Shown: piece by piece, positions 1-8,235 of the stretch
Layout of the letters: each line of letters starts with the position of its first letter
Position numbering within the stretch: position 1 is the stretch's first letter
NCBI GenBank assembly: GCA_002428055.1
Contig: DIZY01000065.1
Coordinates: 1 to 23,912, forward strand
Origin: Helicobacteraceae bacterium UBA6016
GTDB taxonomy: Bacteria > Campylobacterota > Campylobacteria > Campylobacterales > UBA6016
Direction: 5' to 3'
DNA: 23,912 bases
The notes under the pieces: generated by a model
Database searches by the model: none
Told to the model about the DNA's origin: nothing
The model's input: the letters and a program-made list of their open reading frames with translations, nothing else
Made by a program: the position numbers and the translations under genes

Positions 1-76
1 CTATCTCAAGAGCTTTGCCGACATCCGAAAACATAGAGCCAAACGAGCCTTGCGCGGAGTTTTTTTGCTTTGCCAT
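1..76 (-). CDS. 5' end of an unidentified gene (partial)
   Basis: An ATG at 74-76 on the minus strand lies two bases past the dapD stop and opens a frame that stays open to the window edge, giving 25 residues that begin MAKQKNSAQGSFGSMFSDVG. Tight spacing behind dapD suggests co-transcription with the SIMPL-DedA-dapD run. The visible part is polar with no signal peptide or recognisable motif. I do not recognise the family, and the rest of the gene is outside the window. Confidence 0.55.
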   Translation of the reverse strand, partial: MAKQKNSAQGSFGSMFSDVGKALEI

Positions 77-78
77 TG

Positions 79-1281
79 TTAGTGTAGAGCCTCGTTGAGC
101 TTGATCTCTCTTTTGCTTCTAAACGCCATTATTTTGCCGTTTGTACTGTTTTGTCTGAAGTGTACACCTTTGAAACCGCCGATGTCTGAGCCTTTTGTGA
201 TAAACTCTTCGCCCAACACCACACCTTTTGGCGTCTCGCCGCCGTTTGCTTCTTTTATTTTTTCTAGTTCTGCCGCAGGTACAGAGATTTTTGTACCTTC
301 GAGTATCGCTATTCCCGCATCGATGATAGAGCCGTCACCCATAGGAATACCACACACGGAGTTTGCGCCAACAAGGCAGTTTTCGCCTATCGTGATAGGG
401 TTGCCGTTCGTGCCGCTCAGAACGCCCAGTATTGAGCCGCCCCCGCCAACATCGCTACCCTCGCCCACTACCGCAGAGCTTGACACCCTGCCCTCTATCA
501 TGGATTTACCTAGGGTTCCGGCATTGAAGTTGATGTAGCTCGCCCCGGGCATTACCGTAGTTCCCGCACCTAGCTGCGCGCCGAATCTTACTTTTGTCGT
601 GTCAAGTATTCTGGTATTGTCCGCAGGGATAATGTGCTGCAAAAATCTGGGGAATTTATCAACAAACTCGATATGCGGATACTCGTTTGCCATCTTCAGC
701 TCTATTTCGTTTGCCCTCAGATAGTCAAGCTCGTACGGTTTGCCTGCAGACCAGCCGCAGTTGTGGAGCGCGCCGAATATTCCGTCTAGTTTTAGGCTTC
801 TTAATGCCGCTTTAGCTGTCGAGAGGGCGTAAAGCTTGAGGTATCCCGCCTCAACGCTTTTGACTGCCGTGTCCTCAAAAATCATTACAAACTCAAATCC
901 TCTATCGCAAAACTTCCCTTTTTTGATTAGGTTTGCTAGCGTTTGTATTACTTGTACATTTTTGTGCGCATCGCCTACCGCTTCGCCGAGAAACGGCTCA
1001 AACGAAGCAAGAGCACTAGTTACAAATGCTTTGTTTGCTGATATTACGGCCTCAGATGCGCCAAAATCTATCGTTTGACCGCTATCTTGCGCCGCTTTTA
1101 CAAATACGGCGAAACTTCCGAAATTCTCTTTCCAGTTTATAATCGGAAAAGTCGCTTGAAGTACTTTTGACTTGTCAAGCTGCCCTCTATCGACACGACA
1201 GATACCAAACCCTATCGGCTCTTTGTATCCTGCCCCATTTTTTACGCCATCCGTCAATGTTTTGAACTCTTCTTTTGTCAT
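79..1281 (-). CDS. dapD: 2,3,4,5-tetrahydropyridine-2,6-dicarboxylate N-succinyltransferase (DapD), 400 aa
   Basis: Transfers succinyl from succinyl-CoA to tetrahydrodipicolinate in the succinylase branch of meso-diaminopimelate/lysine synthesis, in the cytoplasm. The C-terminal half (about residues 230-345) carries the hexapeptide-repeat pattern of a left-handed beta-helix acyltransferase, with typical stretches such as VRFGAQLGAGTTVMPGASY, GGGGSILGVLSGTNGNP and GANSVCGIPMG. At 400 residues it is the long form found in Campylobacterota, with an extended N-terminal domain; the roughly 275-residue enterobacterial form is shorter. The ATG start has a strong GGAGAAG ribosome site inside the 3' end of the DedA gene, and the start overlaps the DedA stop as ATGA, so the two are probably translationally coupled. 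Confidence 0.93.
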   Translation of the reverse strand: MTKEEFKTLTDGVKNGAGYKEPIGFGICRVDRGQLDKSKVLQATFPIINWKENFGSFAVFVKAAQDSGQTIDFGASEAVISANKAFVTSALASFEPFLGEAVGDAHKNVQVIQTLANLIKKGKFCDRGFEFVMIFEDTAVKSVEAGYLKLYALSTAKAALRSLKLDGIFGALHNCGWSAGKPYELDYLRANEIELKMANEYPHIEFVDKFPRFLQHIIPADNTRILDTTKVRFGAQLGAGTTVMPGASYINFNAGTLGKSMIEGRVSSSAVVGEGSDVGGGGSILGVLSGTNGNPITIGENCLVGANSVCGIPMGDGSIIDAGIAILEGTKISVPAAELEKIKEANGGETPKGVVLGEEFITKGSDIGGFKGVHFRQNSTNGKIMAFRSKREIKLNEALH

Positions 1282-1838
1282 ATTATCTTCTCCTTTTTTG
1301 TAGTTTTATTCATGTATAGATACAGCGAGCCGCCTATAACTGCCAAAACGACTGGCGCAAGCCACGGATAACCCTCTATAAAACCAAGAGCCTCCAAGAT
1401 AACGCTTCCCGAAAAATAAGCCGCAACCCCTATCGTAACAGCCCAGACAAACGAAGCTATTATATTTATCGGTATAAATTTTGTTGCGTCATACTTCGTA
1501 ATCCCCGCCGCCAAAGGCACAAGCGTCTTGATGCCATAGATAAATTTGTGAATAAAAAGTACCCATGAGCCGTGTTTTTTCATCAGCAGATGCACAAGCG
1601 CAAGCTTTCTTCTATGTTTTTTCAAAAATACCATAGCCTCGGTCTTGGAGTTTCTAGCGAAATAAAACAGCAGTGTAGAGCCGATAAAGTTCGCACTTCC
1701 TGCCAAAATTATCGATAGTATAATGCTCATCTTACCCATACTAGCAAGCACCGCCGCAGTCGCAAGCCCGATAAAGCCGCCTCCGAAGCTGTACACAAAA
1801 AGCAGGAAATATCCTATATCATCCAATCTATCAGTCAA
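1278..1838 (-). CDS. DedA-family membrane protein, 186 aa
   Basis: A small polytopic inner-membrane protein of the DedA/SNARE-associated (VTT) family, members of which act in membrane lipid homeostasis and undecaprenyl-phosphate or phospholipid flipping. Hydrophobic segments lie near residues 8-30, 38-58, 125-148 and 155-175. The conserved loop appears as KFIYGIKTLVPLAAG near residues 98-112, matching the family G-x-[RK]-x3-P-x2-AG signature with lysine in place of the more common arginine. The chosen start is TTG, preceded by AAGGG about seven bases upstream; no upstream ATG fits, and the next ATG would remove the first membrane segment. It lies 57 bases after the SIMPL-domain gene and overlaps dapD by four bases. 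Substrate cannot be inferred. Confidence 0.85.
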   Translation of the reverse strand: MTDRLDDIGYFLLFVYSFGGGFIGLATAAVLASMGKMSIILSIILAGSANFIGSTLLFYFARNSKTEAMVFLKKHRRKLALVHLLMKKHGSWVLFIHKFIYGIKTLVPLAAGITKYDATKFIPINIIASFVWAVTIGVAAYFSGSVILEALGFIEGYPWLAPVVLAVIGGSLYLYMNKTTKKEKII

Positions 1839-1895
1839 CGATTACCCTTGTTTTAAAGCCAAAAGTCTACTAAAAAAGGAGTTAAAAGCAGGCGG

Positions 1896-2561
1896 CTATT
1901 TTTTGCACTCAAAGAGCATATTTGCGGCGATAGATACATCTTTTGCTTGCGGTATCGGAGTTTGAGTTTGGGTTGTCTGGGTTCGCATGAGTGGCTGACG
2001 ATATTCGCTCTCAGAGCTCTCAAGTGATATTTTTTTGAGTTCACATGCCGATTTTGTAGCTCTTGATAGTTCTGCCGCTCTTCTTGAGGTGTACTCTAGA
2101 GCCGTTACTTTGAGCCTTTCACCAAGCGACTCTCTCTCCTCATCGCTAAGCTCCCAAAGTATGGGGTTTATGTAGACCTTCTCCGTATCTTTGTTTTTCA
2201 CCTGAGAGTTTATAAACTCTAAAAAACCGTCATATACGGACACATCGGCAAACCTGCACTCAAATCTTATATTGCCCTCATACCCTTTTCGTACACTTTT
2301 TTTGCTATTTTGGTCATATTCGTTTGTCGGATAGATATAGTACTCGCCGCCTTTACATGCTCCACCTTTTGTCTTCGCCTCTTTTAGGATGTTATCCAGT
2401 ACGGTTTTGACTGCTATTTGCGATGTCCTTGATACCACGAACGACAATCCTGCGCTCATTTGCGTCGGAGCTGCTCTTAGCGTAAACTTTTTTCTGTCCT
2501 CGACTTCAAAAGCAAACATAGATATAGTAAAAACGGCTGCAAGTATAAAAATCTTTTTCAT
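1896..2561 (-). CDS. SIMPL-domain (DUF541) periplasmic protein, 221 aa
   Basis: Residues 1-18 form a signal peptide (MKKIFILAAVFTISMFAF), so the product is probably periplasmic. The body follows the SIMPL/DUF541 pattern: a helix near 45-62, then strand segments around YYIYPTNEY and YEGNIRFECRF, then INPILWELSDEERE and an Ala-rich helix around residues 155-185 ending near CELKKISLESS. The known SIMPL proteins are interaction or stress-related periplasmic/outer-membrane proteins of poorly defined biochemical role. Five cysteines after the signal peptide suggest possible disulfides. A Thr/Gln-rich linker (RTQTTQTQTPIPQ) precedes the last 20 residues. It is the first gene of the leftward run and is divergent from the binding-lipoprotein gene, 84 bases away. 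The ribosome site (AGAGA) is weak. Confidence 0.72.
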   Translation of the reverse strand: MKKIFILAAVFTISMFAFEVEDRKKFTLRAAPTQMSAGLSFVVSRTSQIAVKTVLDNILKEAKTKGGACKGGEYYIYPTNEYDQNSKKSVRKGYEGNIRFECRFADVSVYDGFLEFINSQVKNKDTEKVYINPILWELSDEERESLGERLKVTALEYTSRRAAELSRATKSACELKKISLESSESEYRQPLMRTQTTQTQTPIPQAKDVSIAANMLFECKK

Positions 2562-2598
2562 TCTCTGATTCTACCAAACTAAGCTTTTTTTGCTAATA

Positions 2599-2608
2599 TT
2601 GTCGACAA
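2599..2608. promoter_or_regulatory. Palindrome in the divergent intergenic region
   Basis: TTGTCGACAA is a perfect 10-base palindrome in the 84-base gap between two divergent genes (SIMPL-domain gene on minus, binding lipoprotein on plus). The position suits an operator controlling either or both promoters. No clear -35/-10 pair was identified beside it, and a palindrome this short can arise by chance, so this is only a candidate. The lipoprotein gene has an AGGGAG Shine-Dalgarno sequence at about 2630-2635. Confidence 0.25.
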
Positions 2609-2645
2609 AGTATTTTGCAACGATATTGAGAGGGAGTGTGGATTT

Positions 2646-3527
2646 ATGAGAAGTTTTTTTGCTTTTGTTATATTTTCGCTTTTATTGTTGCTTGGCGGCT
2701 GCCAAAGTAAAAGCGATGCGCAGGAAATCCGAATCTCAACAAACCCTTGGATAGGCTTCACCCCTTTTATGTATGCCGAAGAAAAAGGGTGGTTAAAGGG
2801 CTCAAAATTTAAGTTTTTGTGGGTAGTCGGTCTCGATGAAAATGCCGCCCTTTATGAAAAAGGTCTCTCTAACGGTTTTACGGCCACCCAATATGAGTAT
2901 CTGGGTTTTAAGAATAGGGAGTATCTTAAACCTTACTTTTTTATTGATCTATCCAGCGGCGCAGATGTTGTCTTGTCAAACAAAACTGTATCCGAACTAA
3001 ATAGTACGACCCAAAAAATAGAGTGTCGCTTTGAGCTAAGCTCTGTTAATAAAGATATTTTTAACGCTTTTGTATCTGAAAACGGCCTTGACCAATCAAA
3101 ATTTGCGCTCAAAAATAGCGACCAAGTCGGTATGATTCATGTAATCGCAAAAGAGATGCCAATGCTATTAATATCATACGAACCTTATGTTACGACTATC
3201 AAAAAAAATGGATTTAAAACAATATCGTCTACGAAAGAGCTCAAGAGCATATCCGTTATTGACGCCATATTTATAGACGAGAGAGCCGTAAAAGGAAATG
3301 AAGAAGAGCTAAAACGGTTGCATAATATTTTCGAGAGAGCAATTCTGGCGTTAAGAAGCAACCCAAGAGAGTACTATCAGACTATCAAAGGCTATCTTGA
3401 AAACCAAACATACGAGCAATTTATCGATTCGCTTAACGGTATTGAGTGGGCAGATAAAGCAAACGGCGCCAAAAGCAGAGAATACTTGAAAAAACAGGGA
3501 ATTCCAACGGATAAGCTGGCAATATGA
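2646..3527 (+). CDS. NMT1/THI5-like (NitT/TauT-type) substrate-binding lipoprotein, 293 aa
   Basis: A solute-binding protein presumably tethered to the membrane by a lipid. The N-terminus is a lipoprotein signal peptide with lipobox LGGC and Cys19 as lipidation site. The mature part starts with ISTNPWIGFTPFMYAEEKGW, the classic opening of the NMT1/THI5 and NitT/TauT periplasmic binding fold, followed by SSGADVVLS near residue 105, which resembles the ligand-contact segment of that family. Length (about 270 mature residues) is normal for the fold. No ABC permease or ATPase follows; instead the next gene, a membrane EAL protein, overlaps by four bases (ATGA). This suggests it senses a ligand and passes the signal to that protein rather than feeding a transporter. 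Ligand unknown. Confidence 0.8.
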   Translation: MRSFFAFVIFSLLLLLGGCQSKSDAQEIRISTNPWIGFTPFMYAEEKGWLKGSKFKFLWVVGLDENAALYEKGLSNGFTATQYEYLGFKNREYLKPYFFIDLSSGADVVLSNKTVSELNSTTQKIECRFELSSVNKDIFNAFVSENGLDQSKFALKNSDQVGMIHVIAKEMPMLLISYEPYVTTIKKNGFKTISSTKELKSISVIDAIFIDERAVKGNEEELKRLHNIFERAILALRSNPREYYQTIKGYLENQTYEQFIDSLNGIEWADKANGAKSREYLKKQGIPTDKLAI

Positions 3528-6001
3528 AGTTAAAAACGGCGATTGCAGCTCTTCTTGGGCTTATTGTAATCTCAATGCTCGTGTCTCACTACTACTCGCA
3601 TATAGAGCATCGCGCCATTCTTTTGAAGTATGTTAGCGACGGGACAGACGGCACGATGAGTCAGACTATGGATCGCATAGTCTCCGAGCTAGAACGCAAC
3701 AGTTCTACAAATATCCAAAAAGTACTAGACAAGGCGAGAGCCACGCATAGATTCATAGGCTCACTCTCTTTTTCATACGATGCGCAAACAATAGCATACT
3801 CTTCGGAAAGAGTGCAAAAAGCAAGGAAAGTAGATAACGGTTATACCCTCATAAGCAGTAGTATTTATGATGGTCTTTTGTCCGGCAAGACGCTGTTTTC
3901 TTATGCGGTAAAGTACTTTGACAACAATGGAAAGCAGCAAGTCGGCTATCTACTCCTTTGTGTTGACAAAGAGTATCTATTTAGGGCTATAGACAAACAG
4001 TCTTTTGATGATATACTCGCTATGTTTTTGTTGCAACTATCTGTGCTGACGGTTGTTTTGGCGCTAATAGAACGGATGTTTATTAAGCCGATATACCGAA
4101 TACTAGAGAGCATCAAAACGGGTGGTGGTATGGCGCAGAGATTTTTTATTAAAGATTTCTCCGTGTTGCATGCCAAGCTTATAGATAGTTTTTGGGCGAT
4201 GAATCTCCAAAAACAAGAGCTTGAGCAATCCCTGGAAGAGACAAAATATCTAGATGAAATACTGCGTACAGTAGCCGATGTCAATCAACTTCTCATATCC
4301 AGCAAAACAGCACATGAGCTACTGCAAAAAAGCTGCGATAGGCTTGCCAAATTTGGGCATTACAAGCTTGCTTGGATAGGGTTTGTTGATAATAATCATA
4401 TCCGCATAGCCTACAAATCTTGTGACCCGACTGAATATCTAATAGATGATCTGCATATATCATTGGACGAGAAAGACCCTACCTCTAAAGGCCCTAGCGC
4501 CAGAAGCGTGCTAGAAAACAAATCCATAGTGACAAATTTTTTAGCTGGGGCAAAAGAGTTTGAGCCCTGGAGGGAACGGGCAGTTAAATCTGGCTTTCAC
4601 TCATCCATAGCTTTGCCGCTTAGCCCTGATATGTATTCAAAACCGCTTGGAACAATGGGCGTATACACAGATAGGGTCGGTGGTTTTGAGCCAAAAGAGA
4701 TAAGTATGCTTCAAGAGCTTGCAGGCGACATAGGCTTTGCTCTGCACTCTTTTAGTCAAAACGAAGCGTTCAAAACACACCTCATAACAGATGCGCTAAC
4801 AGGTCTGCCAAACAGAACTATTTTGTTTGACAAATTGAAAAAAAGAGAATTGCCAAGAGTCGCCATCATTAATATAGATAGGTTCAAAGATATTAACGAG
4901 GTGTACGGCTTTGGCTTTGGAGATGCAATAATCAAAATATATAGCAAATGGCTACAAGAGTACATGAAAGCAATTAAAGATGCGCAACTATTTAAGCTTA
5001 GCGGGGGCGAGTACGCCATTTTGTTTTCAGACGAGACTACTGACGATGAAGCGGCTATTTTTATCGAAGGCATTATTAAAGATAGTGAGAATCACGGGTT
5101 TTATTATGAAGAGATAGAGATATTCGTAAATGTTACCGTAGGCTACGCTAGGTCTGACACAAAAGTCATAGAGCATGCCGAGACGGCCCTCAAAAAAGCA
5201 AAATCGAAAAATTGGCACTTTATGAGTTTTGAGGGTTCGATGCTAAAAGCGGAGGAACAAAAAAACAATATTATTTGGCACAAGGCAATCAAAAGCGCCA
5301 TCGAGGACGACAGGATAATCCCTTATTTTCAACCGATAATCAATAACAGTAGCGGGCTTATAGAAAAATACGAAGCCCTTATAAGACTAAAGTCTGCGAA
5401 TGGAGAGATAATATCGCCGTTTCAGTTTTTGGAAATATCAAAAAAAATGCGTCTTTATCCGGAGCTCACAAAAATAATGGTCGCCAAAACAATAGACGCT
5501 TTTAAAGATTCAAAACTGCCGGTTAGTATCAATCTATCTTTTGACGACATTGTGGAGAAAAATATACAGGAGTTTTTATTTGAGCGTATTGTAAATGCGG
5601 GGGTGGGCGAGCGTATTATCTTTGAAATACTGGAGTCCGAAGGTATCAATAGCTATGAAGATGTGAGGGCGTTTATAGATAAGTTTAGGGCTATTGGGTG
5701 CGGTTTTGCAATAGATGATTTTGGCAGTGGATACTCCAATTTTGACCATATATTGAAACTGCAAGTAGATACACTAAAAATAGACGGAAGCCTTATAAAA
5801 AATTTGCCGTATGATAGAAATTCGCAAATCATAGTCAAAAATATCAATAACTTTGCAAAAGAGATGAATATAAAAACCGTAGCTGAATTTGTATGTAATG
5901 AAGCTGTTTTTTTGCAAGTCAAAAAGCTCGGCATAGACTGCTCTCAAGGCTTTCACTTCTTTGAACCGGCGCCCCATCTGCTCCACCAAATCTATAAATA
6001 A
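3524..6001 (+). CDS. Membrane GAF / degenerate GGDEF / EAL c-di-GMP phosphodiesterase, 825 aa
   Basis: Predicted c-di-GMP sensor-effector. Order: membrane segment 5-22, periplasmic sensor 26-160, membrane segment about 164-184, short coiled linker (225-245), GAF domain about 245-408, GGDEF about 418-570, EAL about 583-820. The GGDEF opens normally (DALTGLPNR, IDRFKDINEVYGFGFGD) but its active loop reads SGGEY (493-497), so Gly replaces the catalytic Asp and cyclase activity is unlikely. The EAL domain keeps its catalytic set: EAL 617-619, Asn670, Glu701, DDFGSGYS with Asp731/732, Lys752 in KID, Glu788 and Gln808. It should therefore hydrolyse c-di-GMP, perhaps with the broken GGDEF as a GTP-binding regulator. 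The start overlaps the binding-lipoprotein stop, which supports the lipoprotein as its periplasmic input. Confidence 0.9.
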   Translation: MKLKTAIAALLGLIVISMLVSHYYSHIEHRAILLKYVSDGTDGTMSQTMDRIVSELERNSSTNIQKVLDKARATHRFIGSLSFSYDAQTIAYSSERVQKARKVDNGYTLISSSIYDGLLSGKTLFSYAVKYFDNNGKQQVGYLLLCVDKEYLFRAIDKQSFDDILAMFLLQLSVLTVVLALIERMFIKPIYRILESIKTGGGMAQRFFIKDFSVLHAKLIDSFWAMNLQKQELEQSLEETKYLDEILRTVADVNQLLISSKTAHELLQKSCDRLAKFGHYKLAWIGFVDNNHIRIAYKSCDPTEYLIDDLHISLDEKDPTSKGPSARSVLENKSIVTNFLAGAKEFEPWRERAVKSGFHSSIALPLSPDMYSKPLGTMGVYTDRVGGFEPKEISMLQELAGDIGFALHSFSQNEAFKTHLITDALTGLPNRTILFDKLKKRELPRVAIINIDRFKDINEVYGFGFGDAIIKIYSKWLQEYMKAIKDAQLFKLSGGEYAILFSDETTDDEAAIFIEGIIKDSENHGFYYEEIEIFVNVTVGYARSDTKVIEHAETALKKAKSKNWHFMSFEGSMLKAEEQKNNIIWHKAIKSAIEDDRIIPYFQPIINNSSGLIEKYEALIRLKSANGEIISPFQFLEISKKMRLYPELTKIMVAKTIDAFKDSKLPVSINLSFDDIVEKNIQEFLFERIVNAGVGERIIFEILESEGINSYEDVRAFIDKFRAIGCGFAIDDFGSGYSNFDHILKLQVDTLKIDGSLIKNLPYDRNSQIIVKNINNFAKEMNIKTVAEFVCNEAVFLQVKKLGIDCSQGFHFFEPAPHLLHQIYK

Positions 6002-6046
6002 AAAGATAGTAAAATACGATAATTAACATACTCTAGGAAAATAAAA

Positions 6047-6439
6047 TTGGAAAATCTGCAGCGACTGAAAATAATGGTAGTGGACGACTCGCTAAGCGCA
6101 AGGATGTTGCTCAAAAATGCTTTTTCGGAATCAATCAAAAAACACTCCGTATTTATAGAGGCCGCAGACGGCGAAGAGGCTGTAGAGTTATTCAAAAAAG
6201 AGCTTCCGAATATAGTATTTATGGATCTTACAATGCCAAAAATGAATGGCAAAGAGGCGCTAGAGGAGATAAAAAAAATAGCTCCGGAGATTGACATAAT
6301 CATGGTAACGGCAGACAGGCAAAAAGAGACAAAAAAAGAGCTTTTGGCGGCCGGAGCCACAAATGTACTCAATAAGCCGGTAGACGAGGATGAGCTGAGA
6401 GATATATGTGCAAAAATAGCGTTTGGAAATAAAATATGA
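6047..6439 (+). CDS. CheY-like stand-alone response regulator, 130 aa
   Basis: Single receiver domain without an output domain. Acidic pocket Asp13/Asp14 (VVDDS), phosphoacceptor Asp60 (FMDLTMPKMNG), Thr88 (VTAD) and Lys110 (NKP) are all present, so it should be phosphorylated, most likely by the kinase two genes downstream. The start is TTG, chosen because AGGA lies eight bases upstream and the receiver fold begins at residue 7. It lies 45 bases after the EAL gene and overlaps the CheC-like gene by four bases. Without an output domain it must act by protein contact, on a flagellar motor, a c-di-GMP enzyme or another partner; the sequence does not say which. Confidence 0.9.
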   Translation: MENLQRLKIMVVDDSLSARMLLKNAFSESIKKHSVFIEAADGEEAVELFKKELPNIVFMDLTMPKMNGKEALEEIKKIAPEIDIIMVTADRQKETKKELLAAGATNVLNKPVDEDELRDICAKIAFGNKI

Positions 6440-7038
6440 AAGATAAAGAGCTTTTAACGCTCCTTGAAGAGGATTATCTAAAGGAGCTTATTAATGTTAG
6501 CTTCGGTCTAGCGGCTTCCATTATAGGCGATATGCTCTCAACCAAAGCGGAACTAATGATACCCAAAGTAGGCATCTACCCTATTGAAAAATTGCACTCG
6601 GTAGTTGATGACCACATGTCAAAAGGCGATGAAACAATGCTGATTAAGCAATTTTTTCAGTCATCGCTGAACGGAGACGCATACTTTATGCTACCAAGAA
6701 GCGACGCATCAAGACTTGCAAAACTGCTCTTCAAAAAAGAGGCTGTAGATGAAAAAGAGATTGAGTGCGTAGCTATAGAGATAACAAATATACTAACATC
6801 GGCATGCATCGGGCAAATGGCACAGATGAGTAGCGCTAGAACTATCTTTTTACCGCCTGAAATTATCAAACACGAAAGACTTCTTTCGCTAGGTTCGGAG
6901 GAGCTAAAAAATTTCACGCAGTTTATGCTAGTGGAGACAAAGCTAAATCTAGAGAGCGAAGGCATCAAAGGGCAGATGCTTATTTTGATTGGCGAAGGCG
7001 TACTGGGTATTATACTTAGCGGCATGCCGAAGATATGA
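6436..7038 (+). CDS. CheC-family CheY-P phosphatase, 200 aa
   Basis: Two helices carry the CheC/CheX/FliY active-site signature E-x2-N: Glu17/Asn20 in LKELINVSFGLAASIIGDML and Glu115/Asn118 in AIEITNILTSACIGQM, about 98 residues apart as expected for the duplicated CheC fold. Members with this motif remove phosphate from CheY-P. The gene sits between the CheY and the histidine kinase with ATGA overlaps on both sides, so writer, carrier and eraser of one phosphate signal appear to be made together. About 200 residues is the normal CheC length. CheD, the usual CheC partner, is not in the window. Confidence 0.85.
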   Translation: MKDKELLTLLEEDYLKELINVSFGLAASIIGDMLSTKAELMIPKVGIYPIEKLHSVVDDHMSKGDETMLIKQFFQSSLNGDAYFMLPRSDASRLAKLLFKKEAVDEKEIECVAIEITNILTSACIGQMAQMSSARTIFLPPEIIKHERLLSLGSEELKNFTQFMLVETKLNLESEGIKGQMLILIGEGVLGIILSGMPKI

Positions 7039-8210
7039 ATAGCTACGAAAAGCTAATACTCGATTCGGTAGACAGTGGTATTGTTATTTTAGATGAAGAG
7101 CTTACCGTATTTGAGTGGAATGGCTGGCTTGAGATGGTTACCGGCGTCAGCAAGAAAGAGGCTATGCTAAAAAAACTATATGAAATAGTCCATTTAGAAG
7201 AAGAAAAACGAACAGCACTCAAAAGAAATATCAAAGCCTCTTTACGGCTCAATATTATGACATTTATGCCACCCAGCACGCACGGGTATCTGATTAAAGC
7301 AGAGTTAAAAAATCTTTTTTCTAGTTTTTACAAGACGATGCAGCAGGAGGTGAAAATAATCCCGCTTGATATAGAAAAGAAAATTGTCAGTGTGCATATT
7401 AACGACCAAACGGCAGTCATGGAATCTCGTAAAATGCTAGAGATATACAATCAAAATCTAGAGGCAAAAATAATAGAAGAGACTGCAAAAAGAGTCGACA
7501 CCGAAAGGGCGCTAATTCAACAGTCAAAAATGGCTCTAATGGGCGATATGATAGGTGCGATAGCCCACCAATGGAGACAGCCGCTAAATGCGCTCGGCCT
7601 ATATGTCCAAGATGTGCCGCAGGCGTATAAGGCAGGAGAAATCAACAATCAATATATAGACAAATTCAAAACCGAAGCTATGAACATTGTACAATCTATG
7701 TCTAGAACGATAGATGATTTTCGTAATTTTTTTGCGCCAAATAAAGTAAAGCAGACATTTTGCGTAGAGGATGCTTTGCAAGATACGCTACGAATAGTAT
7801 CCATACAGATGAACAATTATTTTATAGATATTAACTTTGAAGGTAACGAGCGTCACTATATTACCGGCTACAAAAACGAACTTGAGCAGGTATTTTTGAA
7901 TCTACTTTCCAATGCAAAAGATGCTCTTTTGGAGAAAAAACACGCAAATATGTTTATATCTATAAAAACAATAGAAAACGGCAACAATATAGAGATAGTA
8001 TTTGAGGACTCTGCCGGCGGTATATCGGATGGCATAATAGAGAGAGTATTTGAGCCGTACTTTACAACAAAAGAGCAAGGCAAAGGCACGGGGATAGGTC
8101 TATATATGTCAAAAGAGATAATAGAGAGACACCTTCACGGCAAAATTAGCGTTTCAAACGGGGAGCATGGAGCGGTATTTTTGATAGAGCTACCGATTTT
8201 TAGTAAATAA
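7035..8210 (+). CDS. Soluble PAS-type sensor histidine kinase, 391 aa
   Basis: No membrane segment. Residues about 5-130 resemble a PAS domain (LDSVDSGIVILDEELTVFEW), followed by a coiled helix 133-168 and a DHp domain whose phosphoacceptor is His178 in IAHQWRQPLN, the variant H-box frequent in Campylobacterota. The ATPase domain shows the N-box (NELEQVFLNLLSNAKDAL), a G1-like box (EDSAGGI) and the G2 box GKGTGIGLYMSK. All residues needed for autophosphorylation appear present. It is the last gene of the operon, overlapping the CheC-like gene by four bases, and is the obvious kinase for the stand-alone CheY. The signal sensed is unknown; being cytoplasmic, it may respond to redox or to the other operon products. 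Confidence 0.9.
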   Translation: MNSYEKLILDSVDSGIVILDEELTVFEWNGWLEMVTGVSKKEAMLKKLYEIVHLEEEKRTALKRNIKASLRLNIMTFMPPSTHGYLIKAELKNLFSSFYKTMQQEVKIIPLDIEKKIVSVHINDQTAVMESRKMLEIYNQNLEAKIIEETAKRVDTERALIQQSKMALMGDMIGAIAHQWRQPLNALGLYVQDVPQAYKAGEINNQYIDKFKTEAMNIVQSMSRTIDDFRNFFAPNKVKQTFCVEDALQDTLRIVSIQMNNYFIDINFEGNERHYITGYKNELEQVFLNLLSNAKDALLEKKHANMFISIKTIENGNNIEIVFEDSAGGISDGIIERVFEPYFTTKEQGKGTGIGLYMSKEIIERHLHGKISVSNGEHGAVFLIELPIFSK

Positions 8211-8218
8211 TCGGTAGC
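8189..8218. terminator. Inverted repeat between convergent genes
   Basis: GCTACCGAT (8189-8197) and ATCGGTAGC (8210-8218) form a perfect 9-base-pair stem with a 12-base loop. It spans the kinase stop codon and ends 17 bases before the end of the convergent dehydrogenase gene. The position fits a shared stem-loop terminator, but neither strand has a run of T directly after the stem, so intrinsic termination may be weak or the hairpin may only protect mRNA ends. Confidence 0.45.
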
Positions 8219-8235
8219 CGTTAACAACATGGCGC

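Noticed and set aside
95..538. 147-codon plus-strand open frame
   Set aside because: Antisense to dapD, Pro/Ser-rich as expected for a shadow of a hexapeptide-repeat gene, with no ribosome site.
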